64,000 nucleotides of DNA, taken from an uncultured Bacteroidales bacterium. GTDB taxonomy: Bacteria > Bacteroidota > Bacteroidia > Bacteroidales > UBA932. The notes below the pieces were generated by a model. That model was not told the DNA's origin and did no database searches. It saw nothing but the letters and a program-made list of their open reading frames with translations. Shown one piece after another: positions 42,997-52,019 of the stretch (position 1 is its first letter; each line of letters starts with the position of its first letter). A program made the position numbers and the translations under genes. The DNA lies in NCBI GenBank assembly GCA_900316955.1, contig ONEX01000005.1:62001-126000 (forward strand), read 5' to 3'.

Positions 42997-43851
42997 ATGC
43001 GTGTCCTGACCATCGATCTGGAGGAATGGTTCCACCTGCTGGACTATGACGCCACCCGCACGGAAGCGGAGTGGGGGAAGTTCGAGGTGCGGATCTACGA
43101 GAACACCGAGCGGCTGCTCCGGATCTTGGAGGATACGGGTTCCAGCGCCACCTTCTTCGTGATCGGGTGGATTGCCAAGACCTACCCGGACCTCGTGCGG
43201 CGGATTGCGGAAAAATACCCCGTGGGCACCCACACGGAGAACCACCAGCTGATTTGGCAGCAGACGCCCGAACAGTTCCGGGCCGATGTCCGGAATTCCA
43301 TCCGGCGGCTCGAGGACATCACCGGGCAGCCGGTGGATACCTTCCGGGCGCCCGGATTCTCCCTCCGCCCTTCGGAGAAATGGGCTTTCGAGATTCTCGC
43401 GGAGGAGGGGATTGCCGTGGACAGTTCTATCTTCCCGGCCCTTGCTTCCCACGGCGGCTGGCCCGGATTCCCGGCAGACTGCCCCGTGCTCGTGCAAGGC
43501 AATGGTTTTACCATCAAGGAGTTCCCGATGAGCCTGGAGCATTTAGCCGGCCGTTCGTTCGTGTTCGCCGGCGGCGGCTACTTCCGTCTGTTCCCGTATC
43601 CGCTCCTGCGACGATGGACCCGGGAGCATGCCGGTTACAGCATCTGTTATATCCACCCGCGCGACCTGGACCCGGGCCAGCCCATGGTACCCGGACTCCC
43701 GCTCGTGCGGCGTTTCAAGTCTTATTACGGCCTCGCCGGAGCAGAGAAGAAGTTGCGGAGATATCTGGCTGATTTCCCTTCCGCAGACCTTCGCAGGGCC
43801 GTTGAATCCGTCGACTGGGCATCCGCGCCGGTTGTCTCCGTTCAGGAATAA
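42997..43851 (+). CDS. Polysaccharide deacetylase
   Basis: NodB-type carbohydrate esterase (CE4), 284 residues, with the exosortase-linked layout seen in XrtA-type deacetylases. Motifs are [15 protein letters not shown] (motif 1 Asp), [11 protein letters not shown] (metal His pair) and [14 protein letters not shown]. No signal peptide is visible, so it may act in the cytoplasm on lipid-linked intermediates. No exosortase gene is in the window. It is the last gene before the rfbA promoter. Confidence 0.9.
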   Translation: MRVLTIDLEEWFHLLDYDATRTEAEWGKFEVRIYENTERLLRILEDTGSSATFFVIGWIAKTYPDLVRRIAEKYPVGTHTENHQLIWQQTPEQFRADVRNSIRRLEDITGQPVDTFRAPGFSLRPSEKWAFEILAEEGIAVDSSIFPALASHGGWPGFPADCPVLVQGNGFTIKEFPMSLEHLAGRSFVFAGGGYFRLFPYPLLRRWTREHAGYSICYIHPRDLDPGQPMVPGLPLVRRFKSYYGLAGAEKKLRRYLADFPSADLRRAVESVDWASAPVVSVQE

Positions 43852-43863
43852 TTGTTACATTTG
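43832..43863 (+). promoter_or_regulatory. Promoter of rfbA with -7 box next to the ATG
   Basis: TACATTTG (43856-43863) matches TAnnTTTG, with TTG at 43832-43834 about 21 bases upstream. Only four bases separate the -7 box from ATG 43868, so the transcript would be leaderless or nearly so. Confidence 0.6.
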
Positions 43864-43867
43864 TATT

Positions 43868-44734
43868 ATGAAAGGAATCGTACTCGCCGGCGGCAGCGGC
43901 ACCCGGCTTTATCCCATCACGAAAGGCGTGTCCAAGCAGCTCCTGCCAATTTATGACAAGCCCATGATCTACTATCCGGTGTCCGTGCTGATGATGGCCG
44001 GCATCCGGGAGATCCTCATCATATCCACCCCGCACGACCTGCCGGGCTTCGAGCGGCTGCTCGGGGACGGGTCGGATTTCGGGGTGAAGTTCTCCTATGC
44101 GGAGCAGCCGTCGCCGGACGGCCTCGCCCAGGCCTTCATCATCGGCCGGGAGTTCATCGGGAACGACACCGCCTGTATGGTGCTGGGTGACAATATCTTC
44201 CATGGCGCCGGGTTCGAGGCGCAGCTCAAGCAGGCCGTGGCCGATGCGGACCGCGGGATGGCGACCGTCTTCGGCTACTGGGTGTCCGACCCGGAGCGTT
44301 ACGGCGTCGCGGAGTTCGATGCGGAAGGGAAGTGCATCTCCATCGAGGAGAAGCCCGCCCAGCCCAAATCCAACTACGCCGTCACGGGCCTGTATTTCTA
44401 TCCCAACAAGGTGGTCGATGTCGCCGCGGCGGTGAAACCGTCCGCCCGCGGCGAGCTGGAAATCACCTCCGTGAACCAGGCTTTCCTGGCCGACGGCGAA
44501 CTGCTCGTGCAGACGCTCGGCCGCGGCTTCGCCTGGCTGGACACCGGCACCCACGAGTCCCTCGCGGAAGCATCGACCTACATCGAAGTCATCGAGAAGC
44601 GGCAGGGGCTCAAGATTGCCTGCCTGGAGGAAATCGCCTTCCGGCACGGTTGGATCACGCGGGAAAAGCTCCAGGAAGTCGCCTTCCCGATGCGCAAGAA
44701 CCAGTACGGACAGTATCTTTTGAACCTGGTGTGA
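43868..44734 (+). CDS. rfbA: Glucose-1-phosphate thymidylyltransferase
   Basis: First enzyme of dTDP-L-rhamnose synthesis, 288 residues. The N-terminus [19 protein letters not shown] is the nucleotidyl-binding signature, followed by [27 protein letters not shown] and the C-terminal [12 protein letters not shown]. It is separated by 17 kb from rfbB/C/D but completes the pathway. Its stop overlaps the ATG of the next gene (TGATG), where a palindromic element begins. Confidence 0.96.
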   Translation: MKGIVLAGGSGTRLYPITKGVSKQLLPIYDKPMIYYPVSVLMMAGIREILIISTPHDLPGFERLLGDGSDFGVKFSYAEQPSPDGLAQAFIIGREFIGNDTACMVLGDNIFHGAGFEAQLKQAVADADRGMATVFGYWVSDPERYGVAEFDAEGKCISIEEKPAQPKSNYAVTGLYFYPNKVVDVAAAVKPSARGELEITSVNQAFLADGELLVQTLGRGFAWLDTGTHESLAEASTYIEVIEKRQGLKIACLEEIAFRHGWITREKLQEVAFPMRKNQYGQYLLNLV

Positions 44735-45822
44735 TGTCATTCCGAGCGAAGCGAAGGAATCTTTTCCTTCTTTTAGTCGCCGTGCTGGCGGCCTCCTGCA
44801 CCCGTCCGGACATCCTCACGCTGTTCGTCGGCACCTATTCCGACGGCTTCTACGCCTATGATTTCGACCAGCGGGCCGGGGAGTTCGTCGGGGAAGGTCC
44901 CGTCGCCAAGGCGGAGATGCCCAACCCGTCCTACCTGGCCGTCCGTGACAGCCGGGTGTACGCCGTCTCCGAAATGCCCGACACCACGGCCTCCGTCTGG
45001 GCCTGGCGCTGGGGCGGCAATGGATTCGAACTCATCAATTCCCAGCCTACAGGGCTCCCTGCTCACGGCGAAGACCCTTGCTACGTCGCTACCGACGGCA
45101 CCCTCCTGGCCGTAGCGAACTACTCCGGCGGTACGCTCGCCACCTACCGGCTCCGCGAGGACGGCAGCATCGCCCCGCTGGACTCGCTGCTCGTTTCGGG
45201 AACCGGCGGCCCCGACCTGTCCCGTCAGGCGGACCCCCATGTGCATTGCGCCGTCTTTTCGCCTGAAGGAAAGCATCTGTTTTTCAGTGAATTCAGCGCC
45301 GATGAAATCGGCCGCATGGATGTGTACGCGGGCGGCGTCCGCGGCTATTGCCGCGCGGCTTCCCTGCATGCCGACTACGGTCCCCGGCATCTGCTGTTCG
45401 ACGCTTCCGGCAAGCATCTGTACGTGATCGGCGAGCTTTCCGGCGACATCACCGTGTTCGACTACGCCGACGGCGCCCTGACCGAGAAGCAGGTCATCAA
45501 GGCCGACCGGATGGACGCCCGCGGCGCCGCGGACATCCACTTCTCCCCGGACGGCAAGTTCCTGTACGCGAGCCTCCGCCTCCGCGGCGACGGCATCGTC
45601 GTCTTCGAGGTCGGCCCCGGCGGGCTGCTGAACTATGTGGGCTATACGGCCACCGGTCCGCATCCCCGCAATTTCAACATCACTCCGAACGGACGTTTCG
45701 TCCTGGTGTGCTGCCGGGACAACGATTCCGTGGAAATCTACGAGCGGGATGCGGCGACGGGGCTCCTCACCTTCACCGGCCGCCGCCTCACCCAGACCCG
45801 CCCCGTTTACATCGGATGGTAA
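44734..45822 (+). CDS. Lactonase-family beta-propeller lipoprotein
   Basis: 362-residue seven-bladed propeller of the 6-phosphogluconolactonase/lactonase family (PF10282 type), with TLFVGTYSDGFYAYDFD, NPSYLAVRDSRVYAVSE, DPHVHCAVFSPEGKHLF and GPRHLLFDASGKHLYVIGE. The N-terminus has an SpII signal (LFLLLVAVLAASC), so it is predicted to be periplasmic or surface-anchored rather than a cytoplasmic lactonase. The start codon and first eight codons (MSFRAKRRN) come from a palindromic element, which supplies the positively charged n-region. Substrate is unknown. Confidence 0.88.
   Translation: MSFRAKRRNLFLLLVAVLAASCTRPDILTLFVGTYSDGFYAYDFDQRAGEFVGEGPVAKAEMPNPSYLAVRDSRVYAVSEMPDTTASVWAWRWGGNGFELINSQPTGLPAHGEDPCYVATDGTLLAVANYSGGTLATYRLREDGSIAPLDSLLVSGTGGPDLSRQADPHVHCAVFSPEGKHLFFSEFSADEIGRMDVYAGGVRGYCRAASLHADYGPRHLLFDASGKHLYVIGELSGDITVFDYADGALTEKQVIKADRMDARGAADIHFSPDGKFLYASLRLRGDGIVVFEVGPGGLLNYVGYTATGPHPRNFNITPNGRFVLVCCRDNDSVEIYERDAATGLLTFTGRRLTQTRPVYIGW
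44736..44762 (+). repeat. GTCAT...ATCT palindromic element forming a signal-peptide start
   Basis: A 27-base copy with a 5-bp terminal stem (ATTCC/GGAAT). Its first G completes the ATG of the lactonase gene, and the element encodes the basic SFRAKRRN n-region before the hydrophobic core. Confidence 0.88.
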
Positions 45823-45835
45823 TAAACTACGGATT

Positions 45836-46804
45836 ATGAAAATACTCGTCACCGGCGCGGCCGGTTTCATCGGTTCCAAACTCATGTACACCCTCAAGCA
45901 GCGGGGGGACGTGGTCGTGGGAATCGACAATTACAATGACTATTACGACGTCCGTCTGAAGGAAGGCCGGTGCAAGGCCTTCGGCCTGGAGGTCCGGAAG
46001 ATGGACCTGGCCGACAAGGATGCCATCGACAGACTTTTTGCGGAGGAGAAGTTCGACAAGGTCGTGAACCTCGCCGCGCAGGCCGGTGTCCGGTACAGCA
46101 TCACGAACCCGTATGCGTACCTGCAGAGCAACCTGGTGGGATTCCTGAACATCCTGGAGGCCTGCCGGAACTTCGGGGTGAAGCATCTTGTCTATGCTTC
46201 CTCCTCCAGCGTTTACGGCATGAACGCCAAGGTCCCGTACAGCGAGGACGACAAGGTGGACAACCCCGTGAGCCTGTATGCGGCCACGAAGAAGTCCAAC
46301 GAACTCATGGCCCACAGCTACTGCAAGCTGTACGGCATCGCCATGACGGGCCTGCGGTATTTCACCGTCTATGGGCCCTGGGGGCGGCCGGACATGGCGC
46401 CGATGCTGTTTGCGAGCGCCATCTCGAAAGGGGAGACCATCAAGGTCTTCAACCATGGCGACATGATCCGCGACTTCACCTTCATCGACGACATCGTCGC
46501 CGGCACCATCGGCTGCCTGGACCACCTTCCGGAACCGAATGCGAACGGCCTGCGTTACCGCGTGTACAACATCGGCTGCTCCAACCCCGTGAAACTCATG
46601 AACTTCATCTCCGAAATCGAGCAGGCGCTCGGCGTGGAGGCGAAGAAGGAGTTCCTGCCCATGCAGCCCGGCGACGTGTACCAGACCAACGCCGACACCA
46701 CCAAGCTCGAGGCGGAGATCGGCTACAAGCCCGTCGTGCGCCTGCACGAGGGCATCGCCCAGTTCATCGAGTGGTATAAGAGCGACCTGAATCCTTTGAA
46801 ATGA
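45836..46804 (+). CDS. UDP-glucuronate 4-epimerase-like SDR
   Basis: Extended short-chain dehydrogenase, 322 residues, best matching the UDP-glucuronate 4-epimerase (CapI-like) group, which makes UDP-galacturonate from the product of the UDP-glucose dehydrogenase encoded at 52789. The NAD motif is ILVTGAAGFIGSKL; then VVNLAAQAGVRYSITNP, SSSSVYG and YAATKKSNE (YxxxK). RYFTVYGPWGRPDMAP is characteristic of the group. Its stop overlaps the next ATG. It could instead act on UDP-glucose or UDP-GlcNAc. Confidence 0.9.
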   Translation: MKILVTGAAGFIGSKLMYTLKQRGDVVVGIDNYNDYYDVRLKEGRCKAFGLEVRKMDLADKDAIDRLFAEEKFDKVVNLAAQAGVRYSITNPYAYLQSNLVGFLNILEACRNFGVKHLVYASSSSVYGMNAKVPYSEDDKVDNPVSLYAATKKSNELMAHSYCKLYGIAMTGLRYFTVYGPWGRPDMAPMLFASAISKGETIKVFNHGDMIRDFTFIDDIVAGTIGCLDHLPEPNANGLRYRVYNIGCSNPVKLMNFISEIEQALGVEAKKEFLPMQPGDVYQTNADTTKLEAEIGYKPVVRLHEGIAQFIEWYKSDLNPLK

Positions 46805-47532
46805 GAAGATTCCTGATCTCTGTGCTGGCCCTGAGCTGCATGGCCTTCAGCGTGCTCGCACAGAGCGCCGACAGTCACATTTCCCCCTTCCACCTGGGCC
46901 TCGACCTCCAGACCAAATATATCTGGCGCGGCATGGAGATGATTCCTGAGGAGTCGGCCCCCGTCGTCTTCCCGGGTTTCAACTATGCCCGGGGCGGGTT
47001 CTATGCCTATGTCCTCGGCGGCTATTCCCTCAACGGGAAGTATGCGGAGGTGGATCTGGGCCTGAGCTATACCTGGCGTTGGCTGACGCTCGAGCTGAAC
47101 GACTATTACTATCCCACCGTTTCCGGGCTGAAGGACCGCTATTTCAACTTCAACGGCGCTGACACCGGCCACTGGCTGGAGGCCGTCTTCAAGGTCGCAC
47201 CGGAGACGGTCCCCGTGAGCCTCACGGTAAGCAACTTCTTCTATGGGGCCGACAAGGACCTGGAAGGGAAGCAGGCCTATTCCACCTATGTGGAACTTGG
47301 CGGTCATCTGGACTTCGCGAACAGCCGGAGCCTCGCCCTCGCTGTGGGCGCAGCCCTCAACAAGAGCTGCTACAACGGCTATGAGAAAGGCTTCGGCATC
47401 TGCAACGTCGAGTTGAAGTACACGCATCCGGTTGTCCTGAAATCCTGGACGCTCCCGCTCAGCGCTGCTTATATCATCAATCCCGTCTATCGGAAATCCT
47501 TTGTCAATTTCACGGCCTCATTAGCCTTCTGA
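46801..47532 (+). CDS. Outer-membrane beta-barrel protein (TorF-like porin)
   Basis: 243 residues with a Sec signal (MRRFLISVLALSCMAFSVLAQ) and alternating aromatic/polar strands ending in Phe (FTASLAF), the usual last-strand signature of outer-membrane barrels. LGLDLQTKYIWRGMEM near the mature N-terminus resembles TorF-type putative porins. In the choline-uptake neighbourhood it might pass choline or a precursor across the outer membrane, an inference from position only. It starts within the previous stop codon overlap. Confidence 0.75.
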   Translation: MRRFLISVLALSCMAFSVLAQSADSHISPFHLGLDLQTKYIWRGMEMIPEESAPVVFPGFNYARGGFYAYVLGGYSLNGKYAEVDLGLSYTWRWLTLELNDYYYPTVSGLKDRYFNFNGADTGHWLEAVFKVAPETVPVSLTVSNFFYGADKDLEGKQAYSTYVELGGHLDFANSRSLALAVGAALNKSCYNGYEKGFGICNVELKYTHPVVLKSWTLPLSAAYIINPVYRKSFVNFTASLAF

Positions 47533-47537
47533 GCGAG

Positions 47538-48392
47538 ATGAAGAACGCGGTTATCCTGGCTGCCGGCACGGCTTCCCGATTCGTCCCCTTGTCAGAGACG
47601 ACGCCCAAGGGCCTTTTGGAGGTTCGGGGGGAGATCCTGCTGGAACGGCAGATCCGTCAGCTGAAAGAGGCCGGTGTGGAGGATATCTTTGTGGTGGTCG
47701 GGTATAAAGCCCCGCTGTTCGGCTATCTGGCCCGGAAGTTCGGCGTGCGCCTGGTGATGAACGAGGATTATGGCCGTTACAACAACATCTCGTCCGTCAT
47801 CCGGATCCTGGACTGTCTGGACGAGACCTATCTGAGCTGTTCGGACCTCTATTTCACGGATAACGTCTTCCTGGAGGAGCCTTCGGCCAGTTACTATGCC
47901 CTCCAGTATGCGGAAGGGGAGACGCGGGAGTGGTGTGTCCGGGAGGATGTTTCCGGCCGCATCCGGGAAGTGACCGTCGGTGGAAGCGACGCCTGGTACA
48001 TGGCTGGTCACGTCTTCTTCGACGCTGCATTCTCCGCGCGTTTCAAGCCTTTGCTCCAGGAGGCTTACCAGGATGAGCGGGCCCGCCAGGGCTATTGGGA
48101 GGATGTCCTCATCCGGCATCTGGACGAGTTGCCGATCCATGGACGTCACTACGGTCGGGATGCGGTCCGGGAGTTCGATACCCTGGACGACCTCCGGGCC
48201 TTCGACGGTACTTACCTCGACGATACCCGGTCACCCATCATCCGGGACATCTGCGCGGCTTTGCACTGCCGGGAACGGGAACTGTCACGCTTCATGCCGG
48301 TACAGCCGTCCGAGAGCCTTTGTTTTACTTTCGAATACGATACCAGAACCTATCGATACGATGGATGGGATGGGTCTGTCCGCCCGATGTAA
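47538..48392 (+). CDS. licC: CTP:phosphocholine cytidylyltransferase-like nucleotidyltransferase (LicC)
   Basis: 284 residues. The N-terminal nucleotidyltransferase fold has AVILAAGTASRFVPLSETTPKGLLEV and metal-binding SCSDLYFTDN, and matches LicC-type enzymes making CDP-choline. The C-terminal ~60 residues (IIRDICAALHCRERELSRF) are an extra helical region. It is placed two bases before a choline kinase-like gene, itself overlapping a BCCT choline-type transporter, which makes choline activation the best reading. Confidence 0.85.
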   Translation: MKNAVILAAGTASRFVPLSETTPKGLLEVRGEILLERQIRQLKEAGVEDIFVVVGYKAPLFGYLARKFGVRLVMNEDYGRYNNISSVIRILDCLDETYLSCSDLYFTDNVFLEEPSASYYALQYAEGETREWCVREDVSGRIREVTVGGSDAWYMAGHVFFDAAFSARFKPLLQEAYQDERARQGYWEDVLIRHLDELPIHGRHYGRDAVREFDTLDDLRAFDGTYLDDTRSPIIRDICAALHCRERELSRFMPVQPSESLCFTFEYDTRTYRYDGWDGSVRPM

Positions 48393-48393
48393 G

Positions 48394-49317
48394 ATGAATG
48401 AAACGAATGTAATACCGCCTTCGCAGTTGGAAAGGCTGCTTCGATACTTGGGTGAGATCTTCCCGGGAAAGGATGTCACGGCCGCAGATATCGTGCGGAT
48501 CGGCGGCATGAGCAACAAGAACTTCCGGATTGGTTTTGAGGGAAAGCAGTATGTGTTCCGTCTGCCTGGAAACGGAAGCGAAGGCATGGTGGACCGTGCC
48601 AACGAGGAGTACAACGCCCGGATCGGATGCCGCCTGGGCGTGAATCCTGCGATCCGGTACTTCGACAGGCGGACAGGCGTCAAACTGTCGGATTTCATGG
48701 AGAATGCCGTCACGATGGACGCGGAAACCATCCAGCGCCCGGAAATCCTCCTGAAGGTTGCGGCGATCTACGACCGGATCCATCATGCGCCCGAGCCCCT
48801 GAACAACACCTTCAATCTGTTCGAAGAGATCGAAAAATACGACCGCCTGATCCGGAAGAACCAGGCCGTGATGTATCCGGGATGGGATGGATTCAAACCC
48901 TGCGTCATGGGCCTGGAGCAGCGGCTGTCCCGGCTGGGCGCTGAACTGTGCCCCTGCCATAACGATGCGGTCCCCGAGAACTTTATCCAGGCGGCGGACG
49001 GCACGCTCTATCTGATCGACTGGGAGTACAGCGGCATGAACGATCCGATGGCCGATTACGCCGCCTTGTTCCTGGAGAGCGACTTTTCGGAGGCATCCCG
49101 GGAGTTTTTCCTCAATGCCTGTTATCCGGATTCCAGACCTCCCCATGCCGAGGAACGGATCCTTTGCTATGAAATCCTGTGGGATACCTTGTGGGCGCAA
49201 TGGACAGTCATCAAGGAAGCCTGCGGCGATGATTTCGGCGATTATGGAATCCACCGTTTCCGCCGAGCCCGGAAGAATTATGAATCGTTGAAACGACAGG
49301 ACCATGAAATCCATTGA
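48394..49317 (+). CDS. licA: Choline kinase-like phosphotransferase (LicA)
   Basis: Cytoplasmic APH-fold kinase, 307 residues, predicted to phosphorylate choline. The glycine-rich GGMSNKNFRI, the Brenner-like catalytic loop CHNDAVPENFI (HxDxxxxN) and the DFG-like YLIDWEYSGMNDP are all present and intact. The start ATG 48394 is one base after the licC stop. The 3' end overlaps the BCCT gene by 14 bases, so transporter, kinase and cytidylyltransferase are made together. There is no tetranucleotide repeat of the kind that phase-varies Haemophilus licA. Confidence 0.88.
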   Translation: MNETNVIPPSQLERLLRYLGEIFPGKDVTAADIVRIGGMSNKNFRIGFEGKQYVFRLPGNGSEGMVDRANEEYNARIGCRLGVNPAIRYFDRRTGVKLSDFMENAVTMDAETIQRPEILLKVAAIYDRIHHAPEPLNNTFNLFEEIEKYDRLIRKNQAVMYPGWDGFKPCVMGLEQRLSRLGAELCPCHNDAVPENFIQAADGTLYLIDWEYSGMNDPMADYAALFLESDFSEASREFFLNACYPDSRPPHAEERILCYEILWDTLWAQWTVIKEACGDDFGDYGIHRFRRARKNYESLKRQDHEIH

Positions 49318-50824
49318 AAGCATCCGTACCAAGGTCGACTGGCCGACCACGCTGATCCCCTTCGTGATCGTCCTCGTGCTGATGGTCGTGTTCATGCTCG
49401 TTCCCGAGCAGTCAAAGGCATTCGTCGACGCCGTCCGCTCGTTCCTGGGTGATACATGCGGGCTGTACTACGCCCTCTTCGGGGTCGCCGTCCTGGTGAC
49501 GACCCTCTATGTCGCTTTCTCCAAATATGGAAAAATCCGGCTGGGGGATACCGACAAGCCTGAATTCAGCAACTTCAAGTGGGGGACGATGATCTTCACC
49601 TCCACGATGGCGGCCGACATCCTCTTCTATTCGCTCTGCGAGTGGGCGCTGTATGGGGCCGAGCCCCATGTGACGGGGATGCCCGGCGGCATGGCGATGT
49701 GGGCTCCGACCTTCACCCTGTTCCACTGGGGGCCCATCGCCTGGTGCTTCTACGTGATCCTCGCCATCGCCTTCGGTTTCATGATGCACGTCCGCAAGCG
49801 CGACCGACAGCGCTTCTCCGAGGCCGTCCGCCCGCTGCTGGGCGATAAGTCGGACGGATTCTGGGGCAAGCTGATCGACGTCGTGGCTATCTTCGCCATC
49901 GTGTGCGCCACCGCGACGACGTTCTCGCTGGCGACCCCGCTCCTTTCCAAGGCGCTCTCCACCGTCCTCGGCATCTCGGACAGCGTGGGCCTGGCCGTCG
50001 TCCTGCTGCTGCTGATCTGCACGGTCTATACGCTGGCCGTCTGGTTCGGCATCAAGGGAATCTCCCGCCTGGCCACGTTCTGCTCCTACCTGTTCTTCGC
50101 ACTGCTGTTCTATTTCCTGTTCCTGGGCGGGGAAACCCGTTTCATCCTGGAGACCGGCTTCCAGTCCATCGGCAACCTGGTGCAGAACTTTGTGGGTCTT
50201 TCCACCTACATGGATCCGCTGCGCGAGACGAGCTTCGCCCAGAACTGGACCATCTACTACTGGGCCTACTGGATTGTCTGGTGCTGCGCGACGCCTTTCT
50301 TCATCGCCCTCATCAGCAAGGGCCGCACCATCCGGAACATGGTCCTCGGGACCTACGGATGGGGCCTCGCCGGCACGTTCATGTCCTTCATCATCATCGG
50401 CAACTACGGCCTGGCGCAGGAACTCAAGCACGGGGTGGACATCTCCGGCTTCATCGGCGGAGGCGGCAACATGTACGAGGCCATCCTGCGCATCTTCGAC
50501 ACGCTCCCGCTGCCCGCGGTGGCACTCGTGATGCTCGTCGTCACCATGATCGCCTTCTACAGCACGACGCTGGACGGAATCACCTACGTGACGTCCTCCT
50601 ATTCCTACAAGCACCTGTCCGCCGACAAGGAGCCGGACCGGAAGGTGCGTACCTTCTGGAGCATCCTGCTCATCCTGTTCCCGATTGCGCTGCTGTTCGC
50701 GGAGAATTCGCTCTACAGCATCCAGTCGGTCACCATCATCGCCGCTTTCCCCGTGGTCATCCTGTCCATCCTGTGCACGGTTTCTTTCTTCAAGGATGCA
50801 GGGAACTATCTGAAAGGAAAGTGA
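49304..50824 (+). CDS. BCCT family transporter (choline/betaine)
   Basis: Inner-membrane betaine/choline/carnitine transporter, 506 residues with twelve helices. Family features are FSNFKWGTMIFTSTMAADILFY early on and FTLFHWGPIAWCFYV in the fourth helix region. A conserved block, IYYWAYWIVWCCATPFFIA, lies in the middle. In BCCT proteins a Trp-rich box in the middle helices binds the trimethylammonium group; several Trp residues are conserved here. Context (LicC, LicA, LicD) points to choline uptake for phosphocholine decoration. Confidence 0.9.
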   Translation: MKSIESIRTKVDWPTTLIPFVIVLVLMVVFMLVPEQSKAFVDAVRSFLGDTCGLYYALFGVAVLVTTLYVAFSKYGKIRLGDTDKPEFSNFKWGTMIFTSTMAADILFYSLCEWALYGAEPHVTGMPGGMAMWAPTFTLFHWGPIAWCFYVILAIAFGFMMHVRKRDRQRFSEAVRPLLGDKSDGFWGKLIDVVAIFAIVCATATTFSLATPLLSKALSTVLGISDSVGLAVVLLLLICTVYTLAVWFGIKGISRLATFCSYLFFALLFYFLFLGGETRFILETGFQSIGNLVQNFVGLSTYMDPLRETSFAQNWTIYYWAYWIVWCCATPFFIALISKGRTIRNMVLGTYGWGLAGTFMSFIIIGNYGLAQELKHGVDISGFIGGGGNMYEAILRIFDTLPLPAVALVMLVVTMIAFYSTTLDGITYVTSSYSYKHLSADKEPDRKVRTFWSILLILFPIALLFAENSLYSIQSVTIIAAFPVVILSILCTVSFFKDAGNYLKGK

Positions 50825-50846
50825 TTTCCATAATCTTTACTTAAAC

Positions 50847-52019
50847 ATGCGTTGCGAAGACCGATTCTTTGAAACCTATGGCCGGGACTACGACGGCATC
50901 GCCTTCTGTCCCTACCGCATCTGCCCCATCGGGGCGCATTCCGACCATAACCTCGGTAAAATCACCGGACTGGCCATCGACAAAGGCATCCATATCGTGT
51001 ATGCCGCCAAGCAGAACGGGGTGGTGGAGATGTCCTCCATCCAGTTCCCGAAGCGGGCGCAGTGGCACATCGAGAACGTCCCGCCCCGGAAGGAAGGGGA
51101 CTGGGCCGACTACCTGCGCGGCGCCACGCTCTCGCTGGAGCGCGAGCACCGGCTGAAGGTGGGCATCTGCGGCGTCATCGAAGGCACGCTGCCCATCGGC
51201 GGCCTCTCGTCGTCGGCCGCCGTCATCATCGCCTTCCTCACGGCCCTCTGCCGGGTGAACGACATCCGCTTGAGTGCCCAGGAACTCATCGACCTGGCCT
51301 ATGACGCAGAGCTCAACTATGTGGGCGTGTCCGTGGGCAAGCTGGACCAGAGCTGCGAAGTGCTCAGCCAGGCGCATCACCTGCTGTACCTGGATACGAA
51401 GGACGGCCAGTACGAGCTGATCCCGGAGCATCCGGACATGAAACCGTACAAGATCGCCATCTTCTTCTCGGGACTGGAGCACAGCCTGGCCGGTTCCAAG
51501 TACAACATGCGGGTCGATGAGCTCCGCAGCGGTGTCTATGCCCTGCAGGCCTTCGCCGGCATGGAGTACGGCAAGTTCAAGGACGCCATGGCCCGGAATG
51601 TCCCGCGGGAGGTGTATGAGACCTACAAGGACCGCCTGCCCGTCCCATGGCGCAAGCGCTGCGAGCATTGGTACACGGAGTTTGAACGCGTGGAGAAAGG
51701 CGCCGAAGCCTGGCGCCGCGGCGACATCGAAACCTATGGCCGCCTGTCCTTCGAATCCGGCTGGAGCAGCATCCACAACTGGGAATCCGGCGCTCCGGAG
51801 CAGATCCGCCTGTACGAGATCATGACCCGGACGGAAGGGATCTACGGCGGCCGCTTCTCCGGGGCGGGCTTCAAGGGCTGCTGCATGGCCCTCATCGACC
51901 CGGCCTATGCCGATGCCATCGCCGACCAGGTGACCGCCGCCTACCTGAAGGACTTCCCGCGTCTCGCGGACAAGTACGGCGTCTATATTTGTGACAGCGC
52001 TGACGGATTGAACTTATGA
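50847..52019 (+). CDS. GHMP sugar kinase, galactokinase-like
   Basis: 390-residue GHMP kinase. CPYRICPIGAHSDHN matches the galactokinase sugar-binding start, LPIGGLSSSAAVIIA is the ATP-binding GHMP motif 2, and FSGAGFKGCCMALI is motif 3. The best relatives are sugar-1-kinases such as galacto-, arabino- or galacturonokinase; the sugar cannot be read from sequence. Since galacturonate metabolism and uronic-acid nucleotides occur in this window, a uronokinase role is possible. It overlaps a sugar nucleotidyltransferase (ATGA), a natural kinase/pyrophosphorylase pair. Confidence 0.85.
   Translation: MRCEDRFFETYGRDYDGIAFCPYRICPIGAHSDHNLGKITGLAIDKGIHIVYAAKQNGVVEMSSIQFPKRAQWHIENVPPRKEGDWADYLRGATLSLEREHRLKVGICGVIEGTLPIGGLSSSAAVIIAFLTALCRVNDIRLSAQELIDLAYDAELNYVGVSVGKLDQSCEVLSQAHHLLYLDTKDGQYELIPEHPDMKPYKIAIFFSGLEHSLAGSKYNMRVDELRSGVYALQAFAGMEYGKFKDAMARNVPREVYETYKDRLPVPWRKRCEHWYTEFERVEKGAEAWRRGDIETYGRLSFESGWSSIHNWESGAPEQIRLYEIMTRTEGIYGGRFSGAGFKGCCMALIDPAYADAIADQVTAAYLKDFPRLADKYGVYICDSADGLNL

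Noticed and set aside
48394-49317. Phase-variable repeat in licA, as in Haemophilus
   Set aside because: No tetranucleotide or other short tandem repeat is present near the start of this gene.
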